Under the pieces are notes generated by a model. The model was not told where the DNA came from and ran no database searches. It was given only the letters and a program-made list of their open reading frames with translations. The position numbers and the translations under genes are program-made. A DNA stretch of 64,000 bases, taken from contig NZ_WQLV01000002.1 in assembly GCF_009753675.1 (NCBI RefSeq), positions 186,001-250,000 on the forward strand. Direction: 5' to 3'. Within the stretch, counting starts at the first letter, position 1, and the number at the start of each line of letters is the position of its first letter. This document shows positions 42,780-51,939 of this stretch, in pieces. Source of the stretch: Parasedimentitalea huanghaiensis. GTDB taxonomy: Bacteria > Pseudomonadota > Alphaproteobacteria > Rhodobacterales > Rhodobacteraceae.

Positions 42780-44429
42780 TTACATGTTCGGGTAGTTCGG
42801 CCCGTCGCCGCCCTGCGGGGTGACCCAGGTGATGTTCTGGCTGGGGTCCTTGATGTCGCAGGTTTTGCAGTGCACGCAGTTCTGGAAGTTCACTACAAAC
42901 TCGGGCTTGCCGTCCTTTTCCACGATCTCATACACACCAGCCGGGCAATAGCGCTGCGCTGGCTCGTTGAACTTGGGCAGGTTGGTGCCGATTGGCAGGT
43001 TAGGATCAGCCAGTTGCAGGTGGCAGGGCTGGCTTTCTTCGTGGTTGGTCATCGCAAAACTGACATTGGTCAGGCGGTCAAACGATAACTTTCCATCCGG
43101 CTTTGGATAGTCGATCATCTTGTGCTTGCTGGCCTCTTCAGTAGCGAGAGCGTCGTTCTTGCCGTGTTTGACGGTGCCAAAGAACGAGAAACCAAACAGC
43201 GTGTTGGTCCACATGTCCATGCCACCCAGCATCAGTGAGGCCGTCAGGCCATACTTGGACCACAGCGGTTTAACGTTACGCACCTTTTTCAGGTCTTTGC
43301 CAATGACGCCCTGACGCACTTCTACCTCATAGACAGTCAACTCATCTCCGGAACGATCAGCCTTGATCGCGGCAAAGGCAGCCTCAGCCGCGGCTTTGCC
43401 CGAGAACATGGCATTGTGGTTGCCCTTGATGCGCGGCACGTTGACCATACCAACTGAACAGCCCAGCAGCGCCACACCCGGCGCCACCATCTTAGGCATC
43501 GACTGATAGCCGCCTTCGGTAATCGCACGGGCGCCATAGGCAACGCGTTTCCCCCCCTTCAGCAGCTCTGCCACCATCGGATGGTGTTTGAAGCGCTGGA
43601 ATTCCATGTAGGGGAACACGTTTGGATTGCGATAGTTCAAGTGCACAACAAAGCCGACGTAGACCTGATTGTTATCCAAATGGTAGATAAATGATCCGCC
43701 GCCCGCGTTGCTGCCCAATGGCCAACCCATGGTGTGCGTTACAGATCCTTCTTTATGCTTGGCCGGATCGATTTCCCAAATTTCTTTCATGCCAAGGCCA
43801 AATTTCTGCGGCTCGTGACCTGCTTGCAGATCATATTTGGCAATGACTTCTTTCGACAGAGACCCGCGCACACCTTCACCAAGGAAGACATATTTGCCGT
43901 GCAGCTCCATACCGGGTTCATAACCGGAACCGGGGGTGCCATCCGCGTTCTTACCAAACTCTCCAGCAACAACGCCTTTGACTTCACCCTTGTCACCAAA
44001 GATCAGCTCGGAACAGGCCATTCCGGGGAAGATTTCAACACCCAGCTCTTCGGCCTGCTCTGCCATCCACCGGCAAACATTACCCATCGACACGATGTAG
44101 TTGCCGTGGTTGTTCATCAGTGGTGGCATCGGAAAATTGGGGATACGGACCTGACCGGCCTCACCCAGCATGAAGAAGTTATCGTCCTTGACCGGCACCG
44201 TCAGCGGCGCGCCTTTGGCTTTCCAGTCGGGGATCAGCGCATCCAGTCCGCAAGGATCCAACACAGCGCCGGATAGGATATGCGCGCCCACCTCGGACCC
44301 TTTTTCCAGCACAACCACATCCAGATCAGCGTCCAACTGTTTCAGGCGGATGGCAGCGGACAGACCTGCAGGGCCAGCCCCAACGATCACCACATCATAT
44401 TCCATCGCTTCGCGTTCAAACTCGGCCAT
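42780..44429 (-). CDS. Electron-transfer flavoprotein:ubiquinone oxidoreductase
   Basis: This 549-residue inner-membrane protein passes electrons from reduced ETF (from acyl-CoA and other dehydrogenases) to ubiquinone. The N-terminal FAD motif is VIVGAGPAGLSAAIRL. The UQ-binding and membrane-contact region is typical of ETF-QO. The C-terminal 4Fe-4S ligands are in CVHCKTCDIKDPSQNITWVTPQGG, the family ending. It is functionally linked to the acyl-CoA dehydrogenase at 56904. It appears to be monocistronic. Confidence 0.96.
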   Translation of the reverse strand: MAEFEREAMEYDVVIVGAGPAGLSAAIRLKQLDADLDVVVLEKGSEVGAHILSGAVLDPCGLDALIPDWKAKGAPLTVPVKDDNFFMLGEAGQVRIPNFPMPPLMNNHGNYIVSMGNVCRWMAEQAEELGVEIFPGMACSELIFGDKGEVKGVVAGEFGKNADGTPGSGYEPGMELHGKYVFLGEGVRGSLSKEVIAKYDLQAGHEPQKFGLGMKEIWEIDPAKHKEGSVTHTMGWPLGSNAGGGSFIYHLDNNQVYVGFVVHLNYRNPNVFPYMEFQRFKHHPMVAELLKGGKRVAYGARAITEGGYQSMPKMVAPGVALLGCSVGMVNVPRIKGNHNAMFSGKAAAEAAFAAIKADRSGDELTVYEVEVRQGVIGKDLKKVRNVKPLWSKYGLTASLMLGGMDMWTNTLFGFSFFGTVKHGKNDALATEEASKHKMIDYPKPDGKLSFDRLTNVSFAMTNHEESQPCHLQLADPNLPIGTNLPKFNEPAQRYCPAGVYEIVEKDGKPEFVVNFQNCVHCKTCDIKDPSQNITWVTPQGGDGPNYPNM

Positions 44430-44585
44430 CAGGCGCTCCTTGGCTATATTTCGCTACCGGCCCCGTTGGGCGCAACATTGTTTCGCGACTGATAAGCCAT
44501 CCTTGGATGGCGAGGTCAATCCAAACTCTACGTTAGTCCCCGTAGAACAGGCTTTTAGGACCAAAAACCCGTCAATTTCCGTCAC

Positions 44586-45053
44586 TCAAGGATCATTTTC
44601 CGTCTCAGCCCGATCCCCCATCAAATAGCGGGGGCCCTGCCCCTTTTGCGCAGCACGGTCTTTGGGGTTGTACAGCGCGCATTTTGGCAGCGACAGGCAG
44701 CCACAACCAATGCAGCCATCCAGATTGTCACGCAACTTCTGTAGGGTCTCGATCCGCTGATCCAAATGGCTGCGAAAGTCCTGAGATATCTGCGTCCAAT
44801 CTTCAGGGGTTGGCGTGCGTCCCCCGGGCAGATCCTTCAGGAACCCCCTGATTTCGGGCAGGGAAAACCCGATCTGTTGGGCAATCATAATAAAACTAAG
44901 CCGGCGAATATCGGCCCGGTGAAAGCGCCGTTGCCCACCGCTGTTACGCCATGGGGTGATAAGGCCCTGCGCTTCATAATACCGAATAGCCGACACGGCC
45001 AACCCGGTACGGTCGGCAAGGTAGCCAATTGAAACTCCGCTGAATGCCGTCAT
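44586..45053 (-). CDS. soxR: Redox-sensitive transcriptional activator SoxR
   Basis: This encodes 155 residues from ATG 45053, preceded by GGAGATAGAG. The MerR winged helix is N-terminal (SIGYLADRTGLAVSAIRYYEAQGLI, NSGGQRRFHR). The [2Fe-2S] ligands are the four cysteines C114-IG-C117-G-C119-LSLPK-C125. The C-terminus continues ALYNPKD as in SoxR. Oxidation of the cluster activates transcription in response to redox-active compounds. It diverges from the VOC gene, with a MerR-type dyad between. Confidence 0.93.
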   Translation of the reverse strand: MTAFSGVSIGYLADRTGLAVSAIRYYEAQGLITPWRNSGGQRRFHRADIRRLSFIMIAQQIGFSLPEIRGFLKDLPGGRTPTPEDWTQISQDFRSHLDQRIETLQKLRDNLDGCIGCGCLSLPKCALYNPKDRAAQKGQGPRYLMGDRAETENDP

Positions 45054-45080
45054 CTCTATCTCCACAAATAGTTCAAAATA

Positions 45081-45104
45081 AAACCTTGACCTCAAGTTAG
45101 GTTT
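45081..45104. promoter_or_regulatory. Putative SoxR operator and VOC-gene promoter
   Basis: AAACCT-N12-AGGTTT is a 6-bp outer dyad with an inner CTTGA-CC-TCAAG, placed over a TTGACC -35 element. MerR-family activators bind such long dyads between widely spaced -35 and -10 boxes. Its position between soxR and the VOC gene supports direct control of both. Confidence 0.6.
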
Positions 45105-45161
45105 AGAAATTACGGTGATCCGACTCAAGTCAAAAAGCAACACCTAGCAGGAGCCAAAACA

Positions 45162-45548
45162 ATGCCCGCAACACTTGAACACACAAATTTCACCGTCGCT
45201 GACCCGGACGCCACTGCCGCCTGGATGTGCGAGGTTTTTGGCTGGCATGTGCGTTGGTCAGGTGCGTCGATCGACAAGGGCCGTACAGTGCATGTGGGCA
45301 GCGACACCAGCTACCTCGCGCTATACCGCCCCGCCAATCCGGCCGACCCCAAGGGCTCCAGCTACACAACCATCGGCGGTTTGAACCATGTCGCGTTGAT
45401 TGTCGAAGATCTGGATGCGTCAGAAGCAGCCGTTAAAAAGGCCGGTTTTGTCACCAGCAACCACGGCGACTACGAGCCAGGTCGACGGTTCTATTTCCAT
45501 GACAACGACAGGATCGAATACGAACTTGTCCAATATGACACGCCGTAA
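45162..45548 (+). CDS. VOC (glyoxalase/bleomycin-resistance) family protein
   Basis: This 128-residue protein has two beta-alpha-beta-beta-beta modules (LEHTNFTVADPDATAAWMCEVFGW ... GGLNHVALIVEDLDASEAAVKKAGF). The usual metal-ligand positions are conserved (the early His, His in NHVAL, and Glu in IEYELVQYD). The substrate is unknown; relatives act on glyoxal adducts or bind antibiotics. Divergence from soxR with an intervening SoxR-type operator suggests redox-cycling compounds induce it. Start with AGGAG. Confidence 0.88.
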   Translation: MPATLEHTNFTVADPDATAAWMCEVFGWHVRWSGASIDKGRTVHVGSDTSYLALYRPANPADPKGSSYTTIGGLNHVALIVEDLDASEAAVKKAGFVTSNHGDYEPGRRFYFHDNDRIEYELVQYDTP

Positions 45549-45671
45549 GGGACGAAAATGAGCAGTTTTACGCTAAACAACCCGATCCGGAGGAAATGAC
45601 TGCATAGTCTCGGCCCCTGCCCCTTGCATTTAGGGGGCGGTTTGGTTCAGATCGTTGTCAACTCAACCTGA

Positions 45672-45697
45672 CGCCCCGGTGCACTCGCATCGGGGCG
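45672..45697. terminator. Hairpin in the VOC-greA gap
   Basis: CGCCCCG...CGGGGCG (7-bp stem, with extra GTGC/GCAT pairing) lies about 50 bp before greA. A second CCCC/GGGG element lies at about 45617-45640. Neither has a strong T run. They may insulate greA from the VOC transcript. Confidence 0.4.
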
Positions 45698-45745
45698 CAG
45701 ATTTTGAATCGACACGCACTGTTATAGATATCTGGACCACGTCAC

Positions 45746-46216
45746 ATGGACAAAATTCCAATGACCCCACAGGGGCACGCCGCCATCGAAGCCGAATTGA
45801 AGCAGCTCAAGAGCGTCGAACGGCCAGCCATTATCGAGGCCATAGCCGAGGCCCGCGAACATGGTGACCTTTCAGAAAACGCCGAATACCACTCCGCCCG
45901 CGAAAAACATTCGTTTATCGAAGGTCGTGTCAAAGAACTGGAAGGCGTGTTGAGTTTTGCCGATGTGATCGACCCGGCAAAACTGTCTGGAACCATCAAG
46001 TTTGGCGCAAAAGTCACGCTGGTGGACGAGGACACTGACGAAGAGAAGACCTGGCAGATTGTTGGTGAATATGAAGCAGACGTGGAACGCGGCATGTTGA
46101 ACATCAAATCCCCCATCGCTCGCGCCATGATCGGTAAGGAAGAAGGCGACAGTCTCGAGGTCCGCACCCCGGGCGGTCAGAGATCCTACGAAGTTCTAAA
46201 AATCGTCTATTCCTGA
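45746..46216 (+). CDS. greA: Transcription elongation factor GreA
   Basis: This 156-residue factor stimulates cleavage of backtracked RNA in stalled RNA polymerase. The N-terminal coiled coil ([48 protein letters not shown]) contains the GreA signature with the catalytic acidic tip. The C-terminal FKBP-like domain ends [11 protein letters not shown]. The next gene follows after 29 bp. Confidence 0.95.
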   Translation: MDKIPMTPQGHAAIEAELKQLKSVERPAIIEAIAEAREHGDLSENAEYHSAREKHSFIEGRVKELEGVLSFADVIDPAKLSGTIKFGAKVTLVDEDTDEEKTWQIVGEYEADVERGMLNIKSPIARAMIGKEEGDSLEVRTPGGQRSYEVLKIVYS

Positions 46217-46245
46217 TCCGATAATTTGACATCGAGCCCGCACCA

Positions 46246-47265
46246 ATGACTGGACCTCACTCAGATCAAGACGCACATCACGGTCCCAATTCAGGGCTGT
46301 ATGACCAGCCGCGACGACAGACATTTACCATTGTTGAAATCGTCGCAGCGGTTCTGAGCGTTGTCTGGCTTCTTGTTGCAGGAGGCCTCTGGATCACCGT
46401 TTCCGGCGAGACGTCAGATTTTACGGTTTTATATCGGCTGGTGGCTGCTTTTGCAGTTTCGATGCCGATTGTCATGGTTTGGGTGGCCGCAATTGCCATT
46501 CGTTCCAGCAAGGTAATGCGTGACGAAAGTCAGCGGCTGCATGCTGCCATTGACGGGCTGCGCAGCGCCTATGTCGCCCAACAACAGCAGAGCTCAGCTG
46601 CAGGCGAACCCTCGGTCAATAAAAAGCTGGATGAAATTGCCGAAGTCACCCGAAAAACCGAAACCACGCTGGCAACCTTTCACTCCAGCCGCAGCAAAAC
46701 ACCCCGTGCAGCGATTCCCAGCCAACCGGTCGAAGAACCTGCCGAAGATCAGGGGTTACTCGCACTGGGAACCTCGGCTGAGGACATTGCGGCGACTTTA
46801 CCGATGACCGAATTCATCCGCGCGCTAAACTTCCCTGAGACAGCTGAGGATGAAGATGGCTTTGCTGCCCTGCGCCAGGCTCTGCAGGACCGCAAAACTG
46901 CGCAGGTCATTCAGGCAGCACAGGATGTACTGACCCTGCTGAGTCAGGATGGTATCTACATGGACGATCTGCGCCCGGACATGGCACGCCCCGAGATCTG
47001 GAGACACTTTGCTCAGGGCGCGCGTGGTCGCCCGGTTGCAGCACTAGGGGGCGTGCGAGACCGTACATCACTGGCTCTGACCTCTGCACGAATGAAGCAA
47101 GACCCCATTTTCCGGGATGCCGCACACCACTTCCTCCGTCGGTTTGACCAAATGTTTTCGGAGTTCGAGACCGAAGCTTCGGACATCGAGATTTCTGCAC
47201 TGAGCGAAACCCGTACAGCCCGGGCATTCATGTTGCTGGGTCGCGTTGCCGGCACTTTCGACTAA
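46246..47265 (+). CDS. Conserved two-helix membrane protein of unknown function
   Basis: This 339-residue protein has two N-terminal membrane helices (about 29-51 and 64-86). A cytoplasmic coiled coil (RDESQRLHAAIDGLRSAYVAQQQQ) and a soluble helical C-terminal domain with MTEFIRALNFPETAEDEDGF and ARAFMLLGRVAGTFD follow. I recall similar proteins following greA in Rhodobacterales, without a function. It is probably cotranscribed with greA. Confidence 0.75.
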   Translation: MTGPHSDQDAHHGPNSGLYDQPRRQTFTIVEIVAAVLSVVWLLVAGGLWITVSGETSDFTVLYRLVAAFAVSMPIVMVWVAAIAIRSSKVMRDESQRLHAAIDGLRSAYVAQQQQSSAAGEPSVNKKLDEIAEVTRKTETTLATFHSSRSKTPRAAIPSQPVEEPAEDQGLLALGTSAEDIAATLPMTEFIRALNFPETAEDEDGFAALRQALQDRKTAQVIQAAQDVLTLLSQDGIYMDDLRPDMARPEIWRHFAQGARGRPVAALGGVRDRTSLALTSARMKQDPIFRDAAHHFLRRFDQMFSEFETEASDIEISALSETRTARAFMLLGRVAGTFD

Positions 47266-47340
47266 GATCAGCCAGCCCCCTCCTTACAGCTCTACGGTGT
47301 CACACCTCACGAAGCTAAGTCTAATGACGAGCAGCCCCTG

Positions 47341-48594
47341 TCACATGACAAAACTACTGTAGGGAATAAAACGGACCATATCGCCGGGCTGAATATGGGC
47401 CGCATCGTCAGCGATTTCGACTAACCCCTCGGCCCAGCTAAGCCCACTGATCCGCCCGGACCCTTCCGAGGCAAACACCTCGACTTGGTCATTTCGGATG
47501 CGGGCACGCAAGTATTCCCGCCGACCGGGTTTCTTACGTTTTTCAAAGTTAGCGGGCACCAAAAACCCTTGCGGAGCGGCCCAGCCGGCCCCAGCCATCA
47601 GGCCCATTGTCGGGCGCGCAAAAATCAAGGTGCAAACCAGCGCGGCCACCGGATTGCCCGGCAGTCCAAACACAGGGGTACCTTGCCACATGCCCAACGC
47701 CAGCGGCCGTCCGGGTTTTAGCGCGATGCGCCAATGCTGGATTGCTCCTTTTTCAGTCAGAAGCGCCGAAACATGATCCTCGTCACCAGCAGAGGCACCG
47801 CCACTGGTCAGGATCACATCGACCTTTGACGCGCTGCTGTTCAACCGTGCCTCAAGTGCATCGCGATTATCTTTGACCTGGCCCAGGTCTACTGCTGCGA
47901 ATCCCATTTGGCGTAACAACCCAAGCAGCATTGGCCGGTTCGCGTCATAGATCTGCCCCTTGCCTGCCTCCTGCCCCACTTCGATCAACTCATCCCCGGT
48001 CGAGAGCACGCCAACGCGCAGTTGTTCCCGCACGGGCAGTTCAGACAGACCGGTGGCCGCAGCCAGGGCTAAATCAGCAGAAGTGACCACCCGACCCTGA
48101 GAAAACACAATATCACCCAACTGCACATCTTCGCCGGCACGACGGGCATTAGCGCCTTTCTTTAGCGGTCCGTGAAACGCCACCTGAAAGGTATCGCAGG
48201 TTACATCCTCCTCCAAGATTACTGTATCAACACCACTTGGCAGAGCCGCCCCTGTAAGCACCCGAATTGCTGCCCCCGCTGGCACGACACCCTCAAACGG
48301 GATCCCGGCCGCGGCGCGGCCTTCAATCAAGGGTAAAACCTGCGCCCCTTCTGGCATGGGCCCTGCAAAACCATAGCCATCAACCGCCGAATTAGGCAGG
48401 GGTGGGTTCGAGCGCAGAGCGGTGACATCTGCTGCCAACACCCGACCCAATGCATGATCCAGCGGCAAATTCTCAATACCGGTGATAGGCGCCAAGCGAT
48501 CTCGCAAGGTGGCCAATGCCTCGTCAACGGGCGTCCAGTGTGTGCCAGCAGGCAGTGCAAAACAATCATTGCGTAAGGGGGGCGGTTTGATCAT
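47341..48594 (-). CDS. moeA: Molybdopterin molybdotransferase
   Basis: This 417-residue enzyme inserts molybdate into adenylated molybdopterin. The four-domain family features are visible: N-terminal VDEALATLRDRLAPITG and the NSAVDGYGF loop, central GVLSTGDELIEVGQ and TSGGASAGDEDHV, and C-terminal GLPGNPVAALV. The start overlaps the end of mobB by four bases. It forms the last gene of fdhD-mobA-mobB-moeA. Confidence 0.95.
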   Translation of the reverse strand: MIKPPPLRNDCFALPAGTHWTPVDEALATLRDRLAPITGIENLPLDHALGRVLAADVTALRSNPPLPNSAVDGYGFAGPMPEGAQVLPLIEGRAAAGIPFEGVVPAGAAIRVLTGAALPSGVDTVILEEDVTCDTFQVAFHGPLKKGANARRAGEDVQLGDIVFSQGRVVTSADLALAAATGLSELPVREQLRVGVLSTGDELIEVGQEAGKGQIYDANRPMLLGLLRQMGFAAVDLGQVKDNRDALEARLNSSASKVDVILTSGGASAGDEDHVSALLTEKGAIQHWRIALKPGRPLALGMWQGTPVFGLPGNPVAALVCTLIFARPTMGLMAGAGWAAPQGFLVPANFEKRKKPGRREYLRARIRNDQVEVFASEGSGRISGLSWAEGLVEIADDAAHIQPGDMVRFIPYSSFVM

Positions 48595-49100
48595 CCTTTT
48601 GCCTCATCACTGAATTCCAGATCAGTAAGAATGAAATTTGCAATCGCCGCAGTATCATTGAGATCAAACACTCTGCGATCCAAATCCAGTGGAGTGTCGC
48701 TTGCCACAGCACGGACTGTGGAATCACCGGGGGCGATCAGCGGCTGGCCTGCAATTTTCCGGTGCGCTTCAATCTTGGGGTGCGCCTCGCGTTTATAGCC
48801 TTCAACCAGCACCAAATCGACCGGGGACAGCCGCGCCATCAGTTCGGCTAGCGGCGGCTCCTCAGCTCCACGCAACTCCTGCATGATGGCGACACGTTGG
48901 CGTGAGGCCAGGATGACCTCGGACGCGCCCGCCTGTCGGTGACGGTGACTGTCGGTGCCGGGCTGGTCTACGTCAGTGGAATGATGTGCATGTTTGATGG
49001 TTGAAACCCTCAACCCGCGTGCTGTGAAATCAGAGACCAGCCGCTCCATCAGCCCGGTCTTACCGCAGTTCTTCCATCCGGTGACGCCATAGATTTTCAT
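48591..49100 (-). CDS. mobB: Molybdopterin-guanine dinucleotide biosynthesis adaptor
   Basis: This 169-residue GTP-binding protein has the P-loop GWKNCGKTGLMERL and the conserved STIKHAHHSTDVDQPGTDSHRHRQAGA block. LVLVEGYKREAHPKIE follows. MobB binds GTP and assists MobA in making the dinucleotide form of molybdenum cofactor. Starts and stops overlap with mobA upstream and moeA downstream (four bases each). Confidence 0.94.
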   Translation of the reverse strand: MKIYGVTGWKNCGKTGLMERLVSDFTARGLRVSTIKHAHHSTDVDQPGTDSHRHRQAGASEVILASRQRVAIMQELRGAEEPPLAELMARLSPVDLVLVEGYKREAHPKIEAHRKIAGQPLIAPGDSTVRAVASDTPLDLDRRVFDLNDTAAIANFILTDLEFSDEAKG

Positions 49101-49717
49101 GAGTATTCTGCCAGCATAGCCTCGGCCTTTTGCAGGTCTTCGGGGCGGTTGATGTTGAAAAAGGGGTCATAGTCCCAGTTGGGGAACATGGCGTCGGCGG
49201 CCTTGTGGCGGCTGGTCCATTGCACCACCTTGCGCACGCCGTCGTTGAGGGCCGCGCGCAGGTCTTCGCGTAAGGCGACGGGCCACAGGCCAAAGGTCGG
49301 CTGACGCAGAGTTCCTCGTTCTGGATCAGGTGTGGCAGCAAGGGCGATATTAGTATCTTTCATCTTGGCCGCGAGTTGCAGCACCTCGACCAGATCCTGC
49401 GGAAAGAACGGCGTGTCGGCTGCGGCAGTGACTATGTGGTCGGCGCCCTGTTCAGCGGCATAGTCCAGCCCTGCCAGCACCCCAGCCAGAGGTCCGGCAT
49501 AACCTTCAATACTATCGGGCAGAACTGGCAAGCCAAAACCGGCAAAGCGGGTTGGGTCGCCATTGGCGTTTAGAGCTATGTTTGAAACCTGAGGCGCGAG
49601 CCGCTCGATCACGAGGGACAGCAAGGACTGGCCACCAAGTTGCAGCAGGCTCTTGTCACCGCCGCCCATGCGCGTGGCGAGACCACCAGCGAGAATTATG
49701 CCGAGGGGTTTGGTCAT
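49097..49717 (-). CDS. mobA: Molybdenum cofactor guanylyltransferase
   Basis: This 206-residue nucleotidyltransferase attaches GMP to molybdopterin. The signature LAGGLATRMGGGDKSLLQLGG is at residues 10-30. AAADTPFFPQDL carries the metal-binding Asp. Together with fdhD it points to formate dehydrogenase or another DMSO-reductase-family enzyme encoded elsewhere. It lies 204 bp downstream of fdhD, the gap holding a palindromic repeat. Confidence 0.94.
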   Translation of the reverse strand: MTKPLGIILAGGLATRMGGGDKSLLQLGGQSLLSLVIERLAPQVSNIALNANGDPTRFAGFGLPVLPDSIEGYAGPLAGVLAGLDYAAEQGADHIVTAAADTPFFPQDLVEVLQLAAKMKDTNIALAATPDPERGTLRQPTFGLWPVALREDLRAALNDGVRKVVQWTSRHKAADAMFPNWDYDPFFNINRPEDLQKAEAMLAEYS

Positions 49718-49825
49718 TGCGTAGCCTTTGCAAGGTTCAATTATGTCGATGGGTCATAATTAGTCTGTGAAACAGCTGCGTTGACTGACATCAATTCACT
49801 CATCAAGGCAGTTCCTTCTTGTTCT

Positions 49826-49900
49826 ATGCCCGGCACCGCCGGGCCGCGCCTGACCTTCCCCGCGGGAAGGCGCTTTGCATCTCCCCAAGGTCAGACGCAG
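49826..49900. repeat. GC-rich intergenic repeat (type C)
   Basis: Hairpin GCCCGGC-ACC-GCCGGGC (49828-49844) is followed by a larger palindrome. GCGCCTGACCTT (about 49846-49857) pairs with AAGGTCAGACGC (about 49887-49898) around an inner CTTCCCCGCGGGAAG. It lies between fdhD and mobA. I recall such elements from Roseobacter intergenic regions. It may attenuate transcription between the two genes. Confidence 0.6.
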
Positions 49901-49920
49901 CCCTTTGTACAGAACACTAC

Positions 49921-50865
49921 TCATCCCGCACTCTTCCTGCGGTGTTTCTTATCCTCAACCGCCACGGTCGACGGATCCACATCCCGTTCCAGACGCTCCT
50001 CGCCCGACAGGCAGACAAAGCGCTGCCCGCGCATGCGACCAATCAGGGTCAGGCCTACCTCTCGGGCAATCTCGACCCCCCAGGCTGTAAACCCGGACCG
50101 AGACGCCAGCACCGGGATACCCATCATTGCGGTTTTGATCACCATCTCGGACGTTAGTCGCCCAGTGGTATACATGATTTTGTCCGCAGCTGGGGCGCGT
50201 TCTGACACCATCCAACCGGCGATTTTGTCCACCGCGTTATGGCGGCCCACATCCTCCATATAGACCAGTGGGCGGTCCTGATGGCACAACACCGAACCGT
50301 GAATGGCCCCAGCCTCAAGATACAAAGACGGCGTGCGATTGATCTTACTGGCCAGCGTATAGAGCCATGAGGTTTTGACCGGAGTGGCCGGGAGTTGCAC
50401 TTCCTCCAGCCCCTCCATCATGTCGCCAAACACGGTGCCCACCGCACAGCCCGAGGTGCGGGTCTTTTTCTTCAGCTTCTCTTCGTGCGAGGTTTCAACT
50501 TCGGTGCGCACAACCACGACTTCGAGATCATCATCATAGTCCACCCCGGTGATCACATCGTCATCGCTCAGCATTCGCTGATTGCGCAGGAACCCGAGCG
50601 CCAGATACTCGGGGTAGTCGCCAATGGTCATGGCAGTGACAATTTCCTGACCGTTCAGGTAGATGGTCAGCGGGCGTTCCTCGACCACAGAAATCTGACT
50701 GACCTCGCCATTGTGGTCTACGCCAGTGACTGCGCGGGTCAGCCGGGCGTTGGAAGGATCAGGGGCGATCAAATATTCTTTTAGGTCAACACTGCTGGCC
50801 AATTGAAACTCTCCCAGTTCCGCCTTAGGTCTCGTCACAGCCAACCTAGGATCTTGCCATGCCAT
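49921..50865 (-). CDS. fdhD: Formate dehydrogenase accessory sulfurtransferase FdhD
   Basis: This 314-residue protein transfers sulfur from a cysteine desulfurase to the molybdenum cofactor of formate dehydrogenase. Family blocks are ERPLTIYLNGQEIVTAMTIGDYPEYLALGFL, EDVGRHNAVDKIAGW and TTGRLTSEMVIKTAMMG. The flexible loop has a single cysteine (TSGCAVG), where E. coli has a CxxC. The start is uncertain: ATG 50865 overlaps the divergent azlC start, and GTG 50838 avoids this and has a modest upstream AGG. Confidence 0.92.
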   Translation of the reverse strand: MAWQDPRLAVTRPKAELGEFQLASSVDLKEYLIAPDPSNARLTRAVTGVDHNGEVSQISVVEERPLTIYLNGQEIVTAMTIGDYPEYLALGFLRNQRMLSDDDVITGVDYDDDLEVVVVRTEVETSHEEKLKKKTRTSGCAVGTVFGDMMEGLEEVQLPATPVKTSWLYTLASKINRTPSLYLEAGAIHGSVLCHQDRPLVYMEDVGRHNAVDKIAGWMVSERAPAADKIMYTTGRLTSEMVIKTAMMGIPVLASRSGFTAWGVEIAREVGLTLIGRMRGQRFVCLSGEERLERDVDPSTVAVEDKKHRRKSAG

Positions 50866-51587
50866 TCACCACCACCAAATCGGCTTTCTGGAAGGGCTTT
50901 CGCGACAGCGCGCCGTTTATTTTGGTGTCGGGACCTTTTGGGTTGCTGTTCGGGGTTCTGGCAGCCGAAGCGGGACTAATTGTCCCCGAGGCCTTTGCCT
51001 TTTCGATGGCGGTATTTGCCGGATCGGCGCAGTTTACCGCCCTGCAACTGATGCAAGAGAACGCACCGGTGTTCATTGTGCTGATCTCAGCCCTTGCCGT
51101 GAACCTGCGGGTGGCGATGTATTCGGCCTCGCTGACGCCCTATCTGGGATCCGCTCCATTGTGGCAGCGTGCACTGGCAGCCTATTTGACGGTGGATCAG
51201 GCCTATGCCCTCTCGATTGTGCAGTTTGAAAACGAACCAAAGATGACAGTGCCACAACGGATGGCCTATTTCTTTGGCACCAACGGGCTGGTGGCACCGG
51301 TATGGATGATCGCCACGATTACTGGGGTTTTGGTGGGATCTCAGATCCCCGCAAGCTGGGGGCTGGATTTTGTACTACCGCTTGCATTCCTGGCAATGAT
51401 CGGGCCGATGCTGCGCACGCCTGCGCATTTGGCGGCCTGTTTCGCCGCAATTGTCACAGCGCTGTTTGCGGTGGTCCTGCCCTATAATCTGGGACTGATC
51501 GTAGCAGGACTGGTCGGAATGATGGTGGGCGCACAGGTCGAACTTTGGCTGGAACAACGCAAAACCAAAGTGGAGGTGCCACAATGA
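50859..51587 (+). CDS. azlC: Branched-chain amino acid exporter large subunit AzlC
   Basis: This 242-residue membrane protein has about six to eight helices. KSAFWKGFRDSAPFILVSGPFGLLFGVLAAEAG and AVFAGSAQFTALQLM are the family N-terminal blocks. AzlCD exports branched-chain amino acids and analogues. AGGA seven bases before ATG 50859 supports this start, which overlaps the longest fdhD reading by seven bases. The stop overlaps azlD (ATGA). Confidence 0.92.
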   Translation: MPFTTTKSAFWKGFRDSAPFILVSGPFGLLFGVLAAEAGLIVPEAFAFSMAVFAGSAQFTALQLMQENAPVFIVLISALAVNLRVAMYSASLTPYLGSAPLWQRALAAYLTVDQAYALSIVQFENEPKMTVPQRMAYFFGTNGLVAPVWMIATITGVLVGSQIPASWGLDFVLPLAFLAMIGPMLRTPAHLAACFAAIVTALFAVVLPYNLGLIVAGLVGMMVGAQVELWLEQRKTKVEVPQ

Positions 51588-51916
51588 CAACCATTGATCC
51601 AACCATCCTGTGGACCGTCATTATTGGGCTTGCCATTGGCAGTTTTGGCCTGCGCTTTGCCTTTATCGGCCTGATGGCCAATCGCACCATGCCCGCCTGG
51701 CTGATGCGGCACCTGCGTTACACGGCAGTAGCCATCATCCCGGCACTGGTGGCCCCCTTGGTGGCCTGGCCCACCCCAACCGGTGGTGTGACCAGCCTGC
51801 CCCACCTGCTGGCTGCAGGGGTGACCCTTGCGGTCGGACTGCTCAGCAAAAACGTACTGGCTGCAATGGCAGGCGGTGGCGCCACGCTATTCGGACTGTT
51901 GTACCTGTTCGGGTAA
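51584..51916 (+). CDS. azlD: Branched-chain amino acid exporter small subunit AzlD
   Basis: This encodes 110 residues from ATG 51584, overlapping the azlC stop. Four hydrophobic helices and the MPAWLMRHLRYTAVAIIPALVAP block identify AzlD. It is the partner of AzlC. The stop codon lies inside a perfect hairpin (51907-51926). Confidence 0.9.
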   Translation: MTTIDPTILWTVIIGLAIGSFGLRFAFIGLMANRTMPAWLMRHLRYTAVAIIPALVAPLVAWPTPTGGVTSLPHLLAAGVTLAVGLLSKNVLAAMAGGGATLFGLLYLFG

Positions 51917-51926
51917 ATACCCGAAC
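51907..51926 (+). terminator. Hairpin over the azlD stop codon
   Basis: GTTCGGGTA-AA-TACCCGAAC is a perfect 9-bp stem with the TAA stop in its centre. It may stabilise the mRNA end; a terminator follows. Confidence 0.5.
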
Positions 51927-51939
51927 GGAGCGTCGAGAA

